A DNA stretch of 64,000 nt from Syngnathus acus (Eukaryota > Chordata > Actinopteri > Syngnathiformes > Syngnathidae), in assembly GCF_901709675.1 (NCBI RefSeq), contig NC_051107.1, positions 5,146,001-5,210,000 of the forward strand. Reading direction: 5' to 3'. The notes under the pieces are model-generated. The model saw only the letters and a list, made by a program, of their open reading frames with translations, did no database searches and was not told the DNA's origin. The stretch's first letter is position 1; each line of letters opens with the position of its first letter. Below are positions 12,157 to 23,234 of this stretch, in pieces. The position numbers were made by a program, and so were the translations under genes.

Positions 12157-15100
12157 CATCTCTAATTGTTTCGCCGCTGATTGCTTTCGTCTTCTCATCG
12201 TTTTATTAATTGCATACATAACAGCCTCGACGCCGTCTTGACATTAAATTCATGCAAATTGGAATGTAAAATTCCGCACCACGCCGAGTCCACCGACATA
12301 CTTAAGCGTCCGCACGCTGCACCATATATAATTTCCTTGAAGATGATTGGGAGCAAAGAAAGCGCCTGCGGCAAGGATGGCCGGCCAACTCATCAAAAGG
12401 TGCTTTCAGTTTCTCACAGTACACATGACGCAACACAAGGAGTCAATTAAGAAGATGCGTCGTCTGAATGTTGTTCCAAGAGTGCGCATTGGCCCCGGGG
12501 AATCTTTTTCTTCCGGGTAATTACGGCTAATGTCGCTTGACAGACAGGCGCGGCCATTTATGCGGCAACAATATCCACTAACACAACGCAGACAAAGACG
12601 AGCAAATTATTTTCCGGAATATTCGCAGCTGACACACATACACACACGCTCAAGTCACTCGGAGGTCACGGAAATGCAAATACTCGGCTCATCACAGCGG
12701 CACGCTGAAATTGTGCTGTGTTAGAAAGCAAGCAGAATTCATGTGTACAATACAAATAAAAATGTTTACAGATGACATCTTTTAGGCGGGGAAGTAATAA
12801 TAAATGCAGTTGCATTAGTGTGCACACCCCTTAGGAATGGGAAAGTGGCTGTGTTCAGGATGCACTACATTTTTGTCAGTAGGGTAAAGTTTTTTGAAAT
12901 GTATTACTTTTAATTTTATTATATTATATTTCATTTTAAACAATATATAAGTAATTGTAAAGAGATATTATGGTCGAATGTGCAACCAAGTTGGTCACAA
13001 TGCGAAAACAGATTTTTTAAAAATGTTATTTTATTTTTTGTGAAATGTTGTGAGCACATTTTGGAGCAGATTTGTATTTTTTTTTAAATATATATTTATA
13101 GATATATTTATATACATTTTTCATTATAGATATTTTTTTCTTATAATAATAATTGGACAAAGGATGTTTTCTCGATTGTATTGTTTCTGAAATTGCTATT
13201 TAAAATATTGTCCTTTCTATTTTTATTTTGACTCTTTGACGCAATGTGACCTTTTGAAACCAGCATGACCTCCAGTAGCTTTCCCCCCTTCCATTCTCAT
13301 CACTCCTTTCAGCTGTCTACCAATGAAACCATCACTACAAACCCCCCCATAGAATCCCACAGAGAGACAGTACTGCATTTTCTGCTGCTTTGTAGCTTGC
13401 GTTTTTTTTAAAGCAACATAAAAGCAGCGCCGGTTCCTCCTCTAACAAAAAGCTTTCAATTGCACTCTCGCCATCTAATTACTTCCAAAGTGCTTACAGG
13501 TCTTGTTGTACTGTACGACGTTCCCTTGGAGAGCAATAGGCAGCCTTCCTGTTTGCCTGCTGCATTAGCACTAGGAATAAGCACATTAGGCAATTTTGTG
13601 CTCTATAATAAGTGACTGCCGCACCTGAGGGATGTTTCGGAATAAAAAAAAGGAAAGAAAACAGCTTTCCAGCACAGATGTCTACCGTCCTTCTTTCCCG
13701 TCTGCTCTACGCTCGCTGATCAGTGAACACCCAAGAGAGATGAGTTTCATGATAGAAAGGCCTTGCTTTTGTGCCGGACACCTCTCGCCTGCTGATTGCT
13801 TGGCCATTTTACAATTACTGGAAAATATAGGACAGCTCATCCCTTCAGGAAATCATTTCTCTTAGATTCTCAGAGTCAGGTTGCTTGATGTCACCGTTGA
13901 AACAGAATCGAGCACATTTTTATGTTCAAGACGGAGGGAGCTGAAGCAAGAGCCTTATGATTTATTTATTTTTTTTACACTCGCGCACATCTTTGTGCGC
14001 TCCAGCTGTTCACCCAGATTAAAGTAGTTGAAGTCGAACAAATCCACTGTGCGATTGAGACTGTCGGAGCAAAAATAGGAGCCGAGCCGACAACTTTAAC
14101 CGTACGTCGGCGAGTGTGTATTTTCAGAGCTAACGTGTCATTTGAATAAAAGTAAATAAATAAAATAAAAAAATAAAAATAATGGAAAAAATAAATAAAT
14201 AAAACAAATAAATAATAATAAATACAAATAAATTAAATCCTTGAGCTCAAACTTGGAAATGATTGCAATAAAATTCATATGTTGCAATTACCTATAAGCA
14301 ATTGTCTTCCTTGCCTTGTCATTAAGCCAAAAATGGATTTTCCTTTTTGCTATACAAAAGGCAATAAGTGTGAAATATGACATTCACACCTTGTAATGAC
14401 TCAAATCAAACGACACACCGTCTCTGAGTGGCGCCCCTCACATGTGGAAATGTAGAGAACACCCGGCAATGTGTTCAAGGGCCTTGGCAATGCCAGGGGA
14501 CTTCCACTTCATTAACTCCAGTAAGGGTCTCTGTTTGGGAGGCTCGGCGGAGAACAAGGTGCTCTGGCACGTGCACGAGTCTAATGAGGCGGAACCTTCG
14601 GGCTAGATAATGTGTGCGTGTGTGTGTTTGCAGGATAATCACCGTTCTCTGGATAGTGACAAAAAAAGATTTGATGGAGGGCAAGCCAGTTTGTGTTTAT
14701 TTGTGTCGACCGTGCAAAGTATACTCCCTAGTTTGACCTACTAGTATATTTTGCTTTTAAATAATTTTAGCACCCTCTATGAGTAGCATTTTGTAGCCAT
14801 TTATGCTAGTAATGATCAATTAGCTCAATGTAATTTTGCTCTTTAAAGTACGGAATTGGGATGAATATGAATGAATATATGATATAGGAGAAAAAAAAAG
14901 CCTTTGCAATGAAAACCTGTACTTTGTACGTGCCATTCTGAGGGAGTACACAAATTGGTGCTGCCTGAATAAAATATTTCCCAGGAGGCCCTGGGCTTGG
15001 TGCATTGCTGGGGGAAAGCCCGGAGCATCTTTTCAATACGGCCCTGAGAGAGAGCAAGGCGCTTTTAAAAGGAAACGGATGAATTGTCGTCCTGTTTTGA

Positions 15101-16422
15101 CTCGGAGGGAACGCCGAGGTTTTTGAAACTGATCGTGCAATGTCTGCGTGATGAAACGTGCTCGTCCTTCCACGTCGGGTTATTCGCTCGCATTTTGTAA
15201 ATAGCGCTTGGGAAAAAGAAAAAAAAAAAAGGTTTTATAGTTGATTCTTTGAAATATTCCTCATCAAATAACCATCAGCCTCCAGCAAAGATATGAAGGG
15301 GATGTCAAAAATCAAAGCGGGGAAAAATGCAACATTTCCTCAGGCTACATTAAAACTTTCAAAAACAAAATTCAAACACATTTGAGAAAATAGTATTAAT
15401 TGATAGCAGCCACTAAAAAATGAAAACATTTGTTACTTTAATCAAGGTGACTAAGGTGTGTCTGGAAATGTGACAAGACAATCAGCATCCACTTTATCTC
15501 ACATGTAATTTGTTCCCTAAATGAAAAAGGAGCAGATGGTTTTAGCGTGACGCCGTCACGGCGGGTCATCTCTTTCCAGGGCGAGCTTGGAAGTTGGATG
15601 CTGTGCCACTTCCTGTTGCGTGCTTAATTACACCGCCATACAAAAAGAGCGCGACCTGATCGAGGAGGGGCAGGAGATGGAGCAAGGAAGGGAGGTGGTC
15701 ACAATGTCGACGGTAACGGCATCAATGTGCTAGTAAATGTTGGCCAGGTATCCTTGAGTTGAAGGTGCAAGTGATGTGTGTGTGGGGGGGACATTGAATC
15801 ATAAGGATAGGCAACATATTCGGTTAATGGATGTGCCGCAAGAGGAATGGAAAGGCAAAGTAGTCATATTTTTTAAAATGATCCTTAATTTAAAAAAAGG
15901 TGACCACTTTTCATTTGAATATTTTAAATCATTTAAAAGCTGCCCTACATTGAATATGTATTTAATCTTTTTAATAAAAAAGCACTTCTAGGACCATTTT
16001 AAAAACATTTTTTTGTTTTTATTTCGAAAAATGAAAATGTGATATTGCTGAACATTTATTTTAAAATTTGAGGAAAATGGCACATTTATATTTTTTAACA
16101 ATTTAATATTTGTGATGTGTACTAACAGTTATCCTACTTGAATTTATTATTATTATGATTATTATTATAATACGTGTTATTGTTATAGTATAATATATTA
16201 TACTATAATTTATTTATTTATTTTTTATTGAGTGGAAGAAAAGTAGAGAAAAAAAACCATCACAAAAAAGGCTGCTAGCTAGGAGCGACGCAAGCCTAAT
16301 CAGAAAGTCAGCACGTGTGAATGCAGATAAATAAAACACACTGCACGTGGCGGCGTATAAAACTTCCCCATCGCATTTTTGCACCTGCCACTTTAGAACC
16401 TGGCACAAGCACTGCCACCGCT

Positions 16423-16442
16423 TGTGTGTGTGTGTGTGTGTG
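16423..16442. repeat. GT dinucleotide microsatellite
   Basis: About ten GT units follow CACCGCTT. A related impure GT run lies at 44695-44728. Confidence 0.95.
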
Positions 16443-17021
16443 ATTATCCCATTATTCCTTTAAGGGCAAACATGCTAAACAAAGATTGCACTCCACATGT
16501 CATCCACGGTTGCAAACCTACATGGAAGCAAAAATGCATCACCTGACAACCAAACGTCTGTCCAAGGTATGGGGGCCATCTGATCATTTCATTCAGCCAA
16601 TCAAACGGCTCCATCCCCCGTGTTTATTTAAAGCGAGAACACACGGCCGTGACAGGAAAACAACACACATCTCCAAGAAGAGGGATAATGAGGGATTTAA
16701 ATGCAACTTCCTCTCAATGCACAATTGGGCTCAGGATAATAAAAAAGAAAACAAGGGACAGCCGGGGAGTCGAAGCATCTTGCTGGCTCATTGCGTGCAT
16801 TTTTGGTGTTAATTTATACAAATGCCGTCTATTTTTACACCTCTTTAATGTTGAGTGGGTGAAAAATATTCAGAGTCACTCATGGAAGCAATTTATCATT
16901 TAGCCCGAGATATTAACGGGATAGCAAAGTTATGACGTTCAGATAAGTGAGAATGTCTGATTTGACTTCAAAATTACACAACTTGACCTCCACGTGGCGC
17001 TTCCAGTTTGACACACACAAC

Positions 17022-17048
17022 TACACACACACACACACACACACACAA
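17022..17048. repeat. CA dinucleotide microsatellite
   Basis: About thirteen CA units follow ACACACAACTA. Confidence 0.95.
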
Positions 17049-17568
17049 CACAGCGGAAGCTCATTAAGGCCATCTCGGACCTGAGGCTCCATGACCACCG
17101 AAGGACGGAAGAACCCGAGGTTGTAGGAAGTCTCTTCATCTTTATGCCTTCATCTTGACTCTTAAGAAATACCTCCCCTGCGTTGTACGGTGGCGGCCAT
17201 TTTTCTTATTATCTTTAGTAGCTGCGGGGTCCAAATCCCGCAATGACCCAAACACGCACACACTCCAGAAGTAATTAGGCTTAACAGGGATAATACATCT
17301 AGCAAGATGATACGAGAAGCCCGGTAAATTGCAGCCAAGAGGATACTTCATGAGGACACAAGTGTTGATAATAAATGGAAGGACCTGTCCAGAACCAACT
17401 GGGTCATTCCTGTGCAATATTTTAGTTTGGTTGTGGGGGAATTTCTTAGGTGCCAATGTTGCTCTGTGCCGCAATAATTGGATTGATAAAAAAAAAATTG
17501 CTGGGTCCAAAATAAGCTAAAGTAGGGAAAAGATGAAATATAAAATATTCTATATGTACATATATATA

Positions 17569-17950
17569 CCGTATTTTCCGGACTATAAGGCGCACCGAAC
17601 TATAAGACGCACCTTCAATGAATGGCCCATTTAAAAACTTTGTCCTTATATAAGGCGCACCGGACTATAAGGCGCACCATTAATGCATCATGTCAGATTT
17701 TTAATCCAAAATCAAATCATTCTCCATTTTATCTTTTTTATTTCAACTTCAGACGCAACAATAGTCTTTTTGATTCATGATTCATAGTCTTCAGCGGGCC
17801 ACTTATGATTGATTTCATGACACAATGTTTGGGCCAGTTTAAATTTAGGAATCTGGTCCATATATAAGGCGCACCAGACTATAAGGCGCACTGTCGGCTT
17901 TTGGGAACATTTTAGGTTTTTAGGTGCGCCTTATAGTCCGGAAAATACGG
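17569..17950 (+). mobile_element. TA-flanked MITE, subfamily A, copy 1
   Basis: A 382-bp element starts CCGTATTTTCCGGACTATAA and ends with its reverse complement; TA flanks each side (17567-17568, 17951-17952). CCGGACTATAAGGCGCACC or a close variant occurs at both ends and is repeated inside each end. TA duplication points to the Tc1/mariner-like side of DNA transposons. There is no transposase frame. It is inverted relative to copies 2 and 3. Confidence 0.92.
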
Positions 17951-18979
17951 TAATATAATAATAGAAAATAACAGAAATGCATCCAAAAGGGACTCAGCCA
18001 ATATATACTTAGCGTATTGGATTGAGGATTAAATCCAATCTTCAACCCAATCTGCTGGATCAAAATAATTAACCCTAATCTTGGATTAAAACTAAAACAA
18101 TCCGATCCAAATCCACACAGCTATTTTTTTCTTTGACTATTCTACAATTGACCACATTTACTGAACAGCAATCATACTCCATAGAGATGTGCCAGATGTC
18201 CAATTCTAAATTCAGAAATGAACTCGGTAGCACCTCTACGTGGGAGGTTATGCAAGAGCCTTTTCCTACTTGCAATTCTATTATCCTGCGCAGAATGCAA
18301 GCCAGCCCACACTTCTTGTTTAGTTGCTTTTATAGATTTTTTTTTCCCCCTAATGGAACTCACAACCAGCACCACCTGCCAAATTGTGGTGGCACCAAGA
18401 GAAGAGGCAAATAAAAACAGGTTGTGTGTGTTTGAGGCTGAATGAAAACAACTGTACGACCTCCTAAAACTCACAACAGTGACATTTTTTTTTATGCCTG
18501 TGGTTGAAATGAGGCAGGAGGAGCAAACATATTCAATTATTTTTTTTCATGTTCAGTTCAGCATTTTCTTTTTTAAGAAACCGGCTTCCATCGTAGCAGG
18601 AAAGAAATGTGCAAATTGCAGTTTGAGAGACATGAAGAAAAAATGCCAAGCTTGCTAAACAAATCTCACAAGGGGGGGCACTGCACACAGATCTCAACAT
18701 CCCGCCATTATGGTGAGGGTTCCTTTTTACGGCCCTCGCTTTCCAAAAGTGACCACTGCACACTTGATTAGTGCTCAACTGAAGTGGGCTAAACAGAGGC
18801 CCAGTTGATGTTTATTTATTATGGAACAATGTACCGGAAAATACAGCTCGAGACTGAACACGCAAATGAAAATGAACCGAAAAAGGGCAAATAGGGTAAG
18901 TGATTGCGTTGCAATGGACAGATGAGAGTTTCGTGAACTGGGATTATTTTTTGGTACGTTAGCCGAGTAAGAAGTAGTG

Positions 18980-19122
18980 ATGGGAAAATGAAGCTTCAAA
19001 TTTGCTTCATGAACCGCTTTTAGTTTTGAGGCCTCTAGTTGAAATTAAGGGTTTAAGTCAGTCATTGAACATAACATAACATTGAACAAATACAAGTGGT
19101 TCATGAAGCTTCATTTTCCCAT
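18980..19122. mobile_element. 143-bp palindromic MITE with AAGCTT-bearing ends
   Basis: The left arm ATGGGAAAATGAAGCTTCA and right arm TGAAGCTTCATTTTCCCAT are perfect inverted repeats; GCTTCATGAACC and GGTTCATGAAGC extend the pairing. The interior holds TTAAGTCAGTCATTG and a repeated AACATAACATAACATTG. No clear TSD is seen. The superfamily is uncertain, possibly hAT. Confidence 0.75.
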
Positions 19123-20210
19123 ACAATTCTATGATAAATAAAAGGCTCTATGACAGAGTTAAAAGACCAATAACGCAACCATGCCACGAGTCTCTTATCG
19201 CTTTGGGGCCTGCATCAGACCGGAATGCGATAGGACTGTGACAGGGTGAGGCAGCGAAGGTCAGGACAAGGGTAACGACCGCCTGCAAAGAGTCGCCGGG
19301 CAGGGTTCAGGGTCAAAGATGATGTGATCAAGGCAAAACATCCGGCGATTTATCGCCTGTGTGAACACTTGCGGCATTGAAGGTAACCCGAGAAATTTGA
19401 GCTAGGGCAATTCGATTACCAAGAGTATTTATGCAGGATTAAGGGTGCTCGCAACGACTCGGTTGCTTTTAATTGGAGGAGACGTTCCATTTGTCTTCAA
19501 TTGCCCTTTAATGTAATCTTGATGTCACACTATTCGGCAAGGTCACAGAGGAGTAGAATGCCCCTGCCAGATCCGTCACGCTCACATTGTCAAGTTAGGG
19601 AGACGAAAAATAAGCAGGAGTTGGACAGGCATGATGCATAGTGATATAAAAGATTTATGGCCTATTCCAGACGTGAAATCAAAGAGCCCTGTTCCGGCAA
19701 TTCTGTCTAGCTCTTTGACCCGAAAACTACTTCTGTCTACTCTCTAGCTGTCATTGGCAAAAAAAATAAATACAAATAAACAGCACAACTAATAGAATAT
19801 CGGATGATGTCATTGTCTGAGATTATAGCTATAATCACACAGCTGCAGAATAACAGAAGGTGTTTTATTATTCTTTTGTACATAAAAAGAGAAAAAATAA
19901 ACCTGCTTTAAATAACCGTTATTGCCGCCTGGTAACAAACGCGGCTGGATATTTTTACATTTACGACACACACAATTTAGGAGTTTCAAGATCCTATACG
20001 CTCGTAATCACACCTTGGCTTAGCAGTTGCGTTACTATGACGACGATCTAAAAGCAAGCCTCATATTCCACGAGCAGACATTTCTCGCAACGGTTGAACT
20101 TTGGAACCGATTCTTCTTTGGATATCATTCATTCCATGCTACTTCAAGTGATCGCTAGCAGATGTAAGGAGAAGCGTACACACTGTACACAGTAAAGTGG
20201 GGTGACCAGG

Positions 20211-20225
20211 TGGGGGGGGGGGGGG
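20211..20225. repeat. Poly-G run
   Basis: GTGG leads into a run of 13-15 Gs before TGACTTGG. It may be length-variable or assembly-sensitive. Confidence 0.9.
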
Positions 20226-20263
20226 TGACTTGGTTAAAGACGTTCTGGCAGTGGATGTAGGTT

Positions 20264-20277
20264 GCAACCATGGCAAC
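20264..20277. promoter_or_regulatory. X-box-like RFX site (weaker left half)
   Basis: GCAACCATGGCAAC has an intact right half-site and CCATGG centre; the left half starts GC instead of GT. Confidence 0.25.
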
Positions 20278-21020
20278 TTGACATAAGTGAACTGAAGTAG
20301 CGATTTAACCCAAGCCACTGTTTTCATGGCCTGGAGGTAAAGTGTTCATTATAAGGTTGCGCCCATGAGACTTGAGTAGCATTTTTGTACAAAAACATAA
20401 TAAAAATAAAATAATTACGTAATTTATATATAATATGATATAAATTGTATTCAATTTATATATAATTTTATTTCATTATTATTATTAGCTTGGTGTAATT
20501 CTGTGAAAATGTTTGCCGCCAATCACACAACGACGACACCGCAACTGAATTTCCATCCCAAAAAATAAAAAAAAATGGAAGGCGGAATTTCCGAGGAGTT
20601 TAGAGGAGACATTTCAAGCTCAATCTCACCACAAGGTCACAGCCTGCAGGCAGCAATAGCGTCTCTCCATCTCTCTGCCCCATTTAACTGACTGATGCTT
20701 TTTGACATGTCAGAGCGATGGAGCCAGTTAGCCTCCGGCACGCTTCAATTAGAAGCCGGACTTAAGGCGGCGGGGATCTTTGCACGCCACTGTTACCAGG
20801 ACGCAAATCGATAAGAGGCGGGCGGGCGGTGTTCGGGAGCTAATCGAATGTAGCGTTTATTACAAATGATGCACTTCAAAGTCAAGTTTCAACTCACAGA
20901 CAAACCGGATGTCTTCTAATATGACGATGGAATAAAAGTAGCTGAGGTGTGAGTGACACAGCAGCCGCACTATTTCAAAACCTCTCCGACAGGTCCATTT
21001 CATTGCAGCGGGTACGCAAT

Positions 21021-21046
21021 TGGGCCGGGCCGGGCCGGGCCGGGGG
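21021..21046. repeat. GGGCC pentanucleotide run
   Basis: Four consecutive GGGCC units end in GGGGG. Short, but four G-tracts on the plus strand and C-tracts on the other allow quadruplex folding. Confidence 0.9.
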
Positions 21047-21800
21047 ATCCTATATAACTGCCACGGCTACCTTGCATCAGCCCTATGAAGCTGATTTATG
21101 GATAAGTTGCGTGCCGTTACACACGCCCTCGGGGATCAAGCCTATTGGATTTTGTCCGGCGCAATTAAACACTCACGAAAGGGGGCTTGCAAATTGCAAT
21201 ATGATGAACTATGAGATACGCATTTCTTCGACAGGTTGGGAGAGGTAATTCCCACTGCGGTAATTTGCATTGAGAAATTGTGGTGGGTTTGATGGAGGAG
21301 GAAGACATTTAGGCTCGGTAGACCTTGAGGTTAGCTGGATATCAATTTCTCCTCACGCAGAGAGGGTATCATTGTCTGGGCGGTCACAAAAATGACAACA
21401 GAGGGTGACATGGAAAGGTCCCGAGGTGAAGCTGGCTGAAAATATCAGTGGGATGTTTCTGACAGCGGGGGTGCAGAGAGTGACAAAAAAAATGAACTGT
21501 GAAGTACTGGAGAACTCTAAATCAAGAAAACACACACACAAAAAAAAGAAGATTTTTTTTTTTTCATTGAAACTAATAGCCCGAAATTTTTGCAAAATAT
21601 TTCTTTTTTTTTAAATAGTTGCCAGCTCGACTTACAAATAAAAGAAATTAAAAAAACACCTTGCAGCTATTGTAAAAGCAGAGTTGTAAAAAACAAACTT
21701 GCTAGCTCATTGTATTGAAAACAAAAAACAATTTCGTCTTTTATCCGGGCTGTGTGTCACAACGCTTATTGGCCGCATAATAGTCCCGGAGTGTCTGCTG

Positions 21801-21813
21801 GTTGCCTAGCAAC
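21801..21813. promoter_or_regulatory. X-box-like RFX site
   Basis: GTTGCCTAGCAAC has two intact RFX half-sites, GTTGCC and AGCAAC, around one base. It lies 265 bp from the site at 22078. Confidence 0.4.
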
Positions 21814-22077
21814 TGCTTCCAGCCAATGCCTGCCCCCCATCCCCTTTCCAAAAAAAACAAGTGGGTGGTTTACGTGTTAATTGACGAGTCTGAGTGGCGC
21901 CGGTGGAGGTTGGTCATGTTTGGATTGAATTAAAAACATGTTTATATCAAACAGGGACTCGCTAATTATTTTGCAAACTAAATTATGATGTTTTGACTTT
22001 TCAAGTATTAGTCGTTCTCGCTCTTGGCCAACATAAGACTGAGAGAAAAAAAAAAACACTCGCAGGTATATATGCAT

Positions 22078-22091
22078 GTTACCGTGGCAAC
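22078..22091. promoter_or_regulatory. X-box-like RFX site
   Basis: GTTACCGTGGCAAC fits the RFX factor consensus GTNRCC-(1-3)-RGYAAC with both half-sites intact. Inference from motif only. Confidence 0.4.
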
Positions 22092-22491
22092 TAGAGTGGC
22101 AGATTAAGTTACAAATCTCTTTATGGCAGAGATTAAGCAACTTTATTTTGAGTGAATGTCTTTAAATGGTTGGTCGCCTCCAATGATGGAGAGCCATCTT
22201 GCAGATGTTCCGGTCACAAGTCGACGCCTGGCTGACCTTGCAAGGTATCCGTCTTCATGAGAACGCATTAGGAAATGACGGATAATCGCTTCCGCCTGGA
22301 TGCGCAGCTGTATTCATTGCCGCCGCTGTTGTTTAACTGCAATCGAAATGAGGCGGTGGTAATTATAATGAAAAATTAAAAAAAATAAACTCCAGCTAAC
22401 TGCAAGCGGTCCTACTAATTTGTGAGCTGCGAGCCAGAACCTGTCAAAATATAACGTTTGTAAATGTTTGACAATTTTCATTTCTAAAACA

Positions 22492-22582
22492 AATTTTAAT
22501 TTAATTTAATTTAATTTACTTTAATTTAATTTAATTTAATTTAATTTAATTTAATTTAATTTAATTTAATTTAATTTAATTG
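22492..22582. repeat. TTTAA pentanucleotide microsatellite
   Basis: About 18 near-perfect copies of TTTAA, interrupted once by ACTTTAA near 22518. It is AT-only and likely length-variable. Confidence 0.95.
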
Positions 22583-23062
22583 GGACGTCGCTGCGTGAAT
22601 GAAAATAAAGATTGCCAGGATCTATCGCGGGTTAATTTAAGACTCTTGTCAGGTAATTGGATTTAAAAAGAAGTGCAGCAAGAGTGTCATCCTGTCATCG
22701 GCGTCCAAACGCAGCAGCCGTGCGGCAGCGTCACGAGCTGCCAGTTCAATCACAAATGCTCAAGTCAGCCTGTTTCCCTCTCATATTTTGGCAGGCAAAA
22801 AAGGAAAAAAAAATGGCCTCCCGGGGGGGATCTCATAGCTCGCAGCTAGATGTGAGAAAGCTCGTGAAGAAAGAGAAGTTGATATATGCAGAAAGACGGT
22901 TCGGGAAGTTTGCATTCGAAGTCAAAGTCGATGAAGAAAAGCTTTTTAAAAGGATATCAAAATATATGATCAGGTTTTATATTAAAACTCCTGCAATGCT
23001 CTTGAAACCAAAACAAGTTTAGCAAACGTTAGGCATTGAAACAAAAATAATCTCTTAATATA

Positions 23063-23232
23063 CCGTAATTTTCGGACTATAAATCGCGTTTTTTTTTCAT
23101 AGTTTGGGTGGGGGGGCGACTTATACTCAGGAGCGATTTATATACATATATATGGTTTTTTTTCACTTTTCTGGGCATTTTATGGCTGGTGCGACTTATA
23201 CTCCGGTGCGACTTATAGTCCGAAAATTACGG
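23063..23232 (+). mobile_element. TA-flanked MITE, subfamily B, copy 1
   Basis: A 170-bp element starts CCGTAATTTTCGGACTATAA, ends CTTATAGTCCGAAAATTACG plus G, and is flanked by TA on both sides. The interior has repeated GCGACTTATACTC(C/A)GG motifs, a T run and a C/G-rich spacer. Confidence 0.9.
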
Positions 23233-23234
23233 TA

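Larger units (their letters stand above)
12157..17566. other. Non-coding, simple repeats only
   Basis: Contains A/T-rich blocks at 12890-13150, an AAATAAAT run at 14150-14240, an AT-rich block at 15870-16230 and the GT and CA microsatellites. No exon was accepted. Confidence 0.6.
17953..22491. other. Non-coding, with MITE, G-runs and X-box motifs
   Basis: Apart from the listed palindromic MITE, poly-G, GGGCC run and X-box sites, the DNA looks single-copy. The 20570-21350 stretch has higher GC and could include regulatory DNA. Confidence 0.5.

Noticed and set aside
14490-14605. Exon-like plus-strand segment (GDFHFINSS ... NEAEPSG then stop)
   Set aside because: The frame is plausible-looking, but the preceding AG lacks a pyrimidine tract and the GTAAGG falls early in the frame; insufficient support.
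18001-18110. Short inverted segments with GGATTAAATCC and CAATATATACTTAGCGTATTGG
   Set aside because: Too short and imperfect to distinguish from chance in AT-rich DNA.
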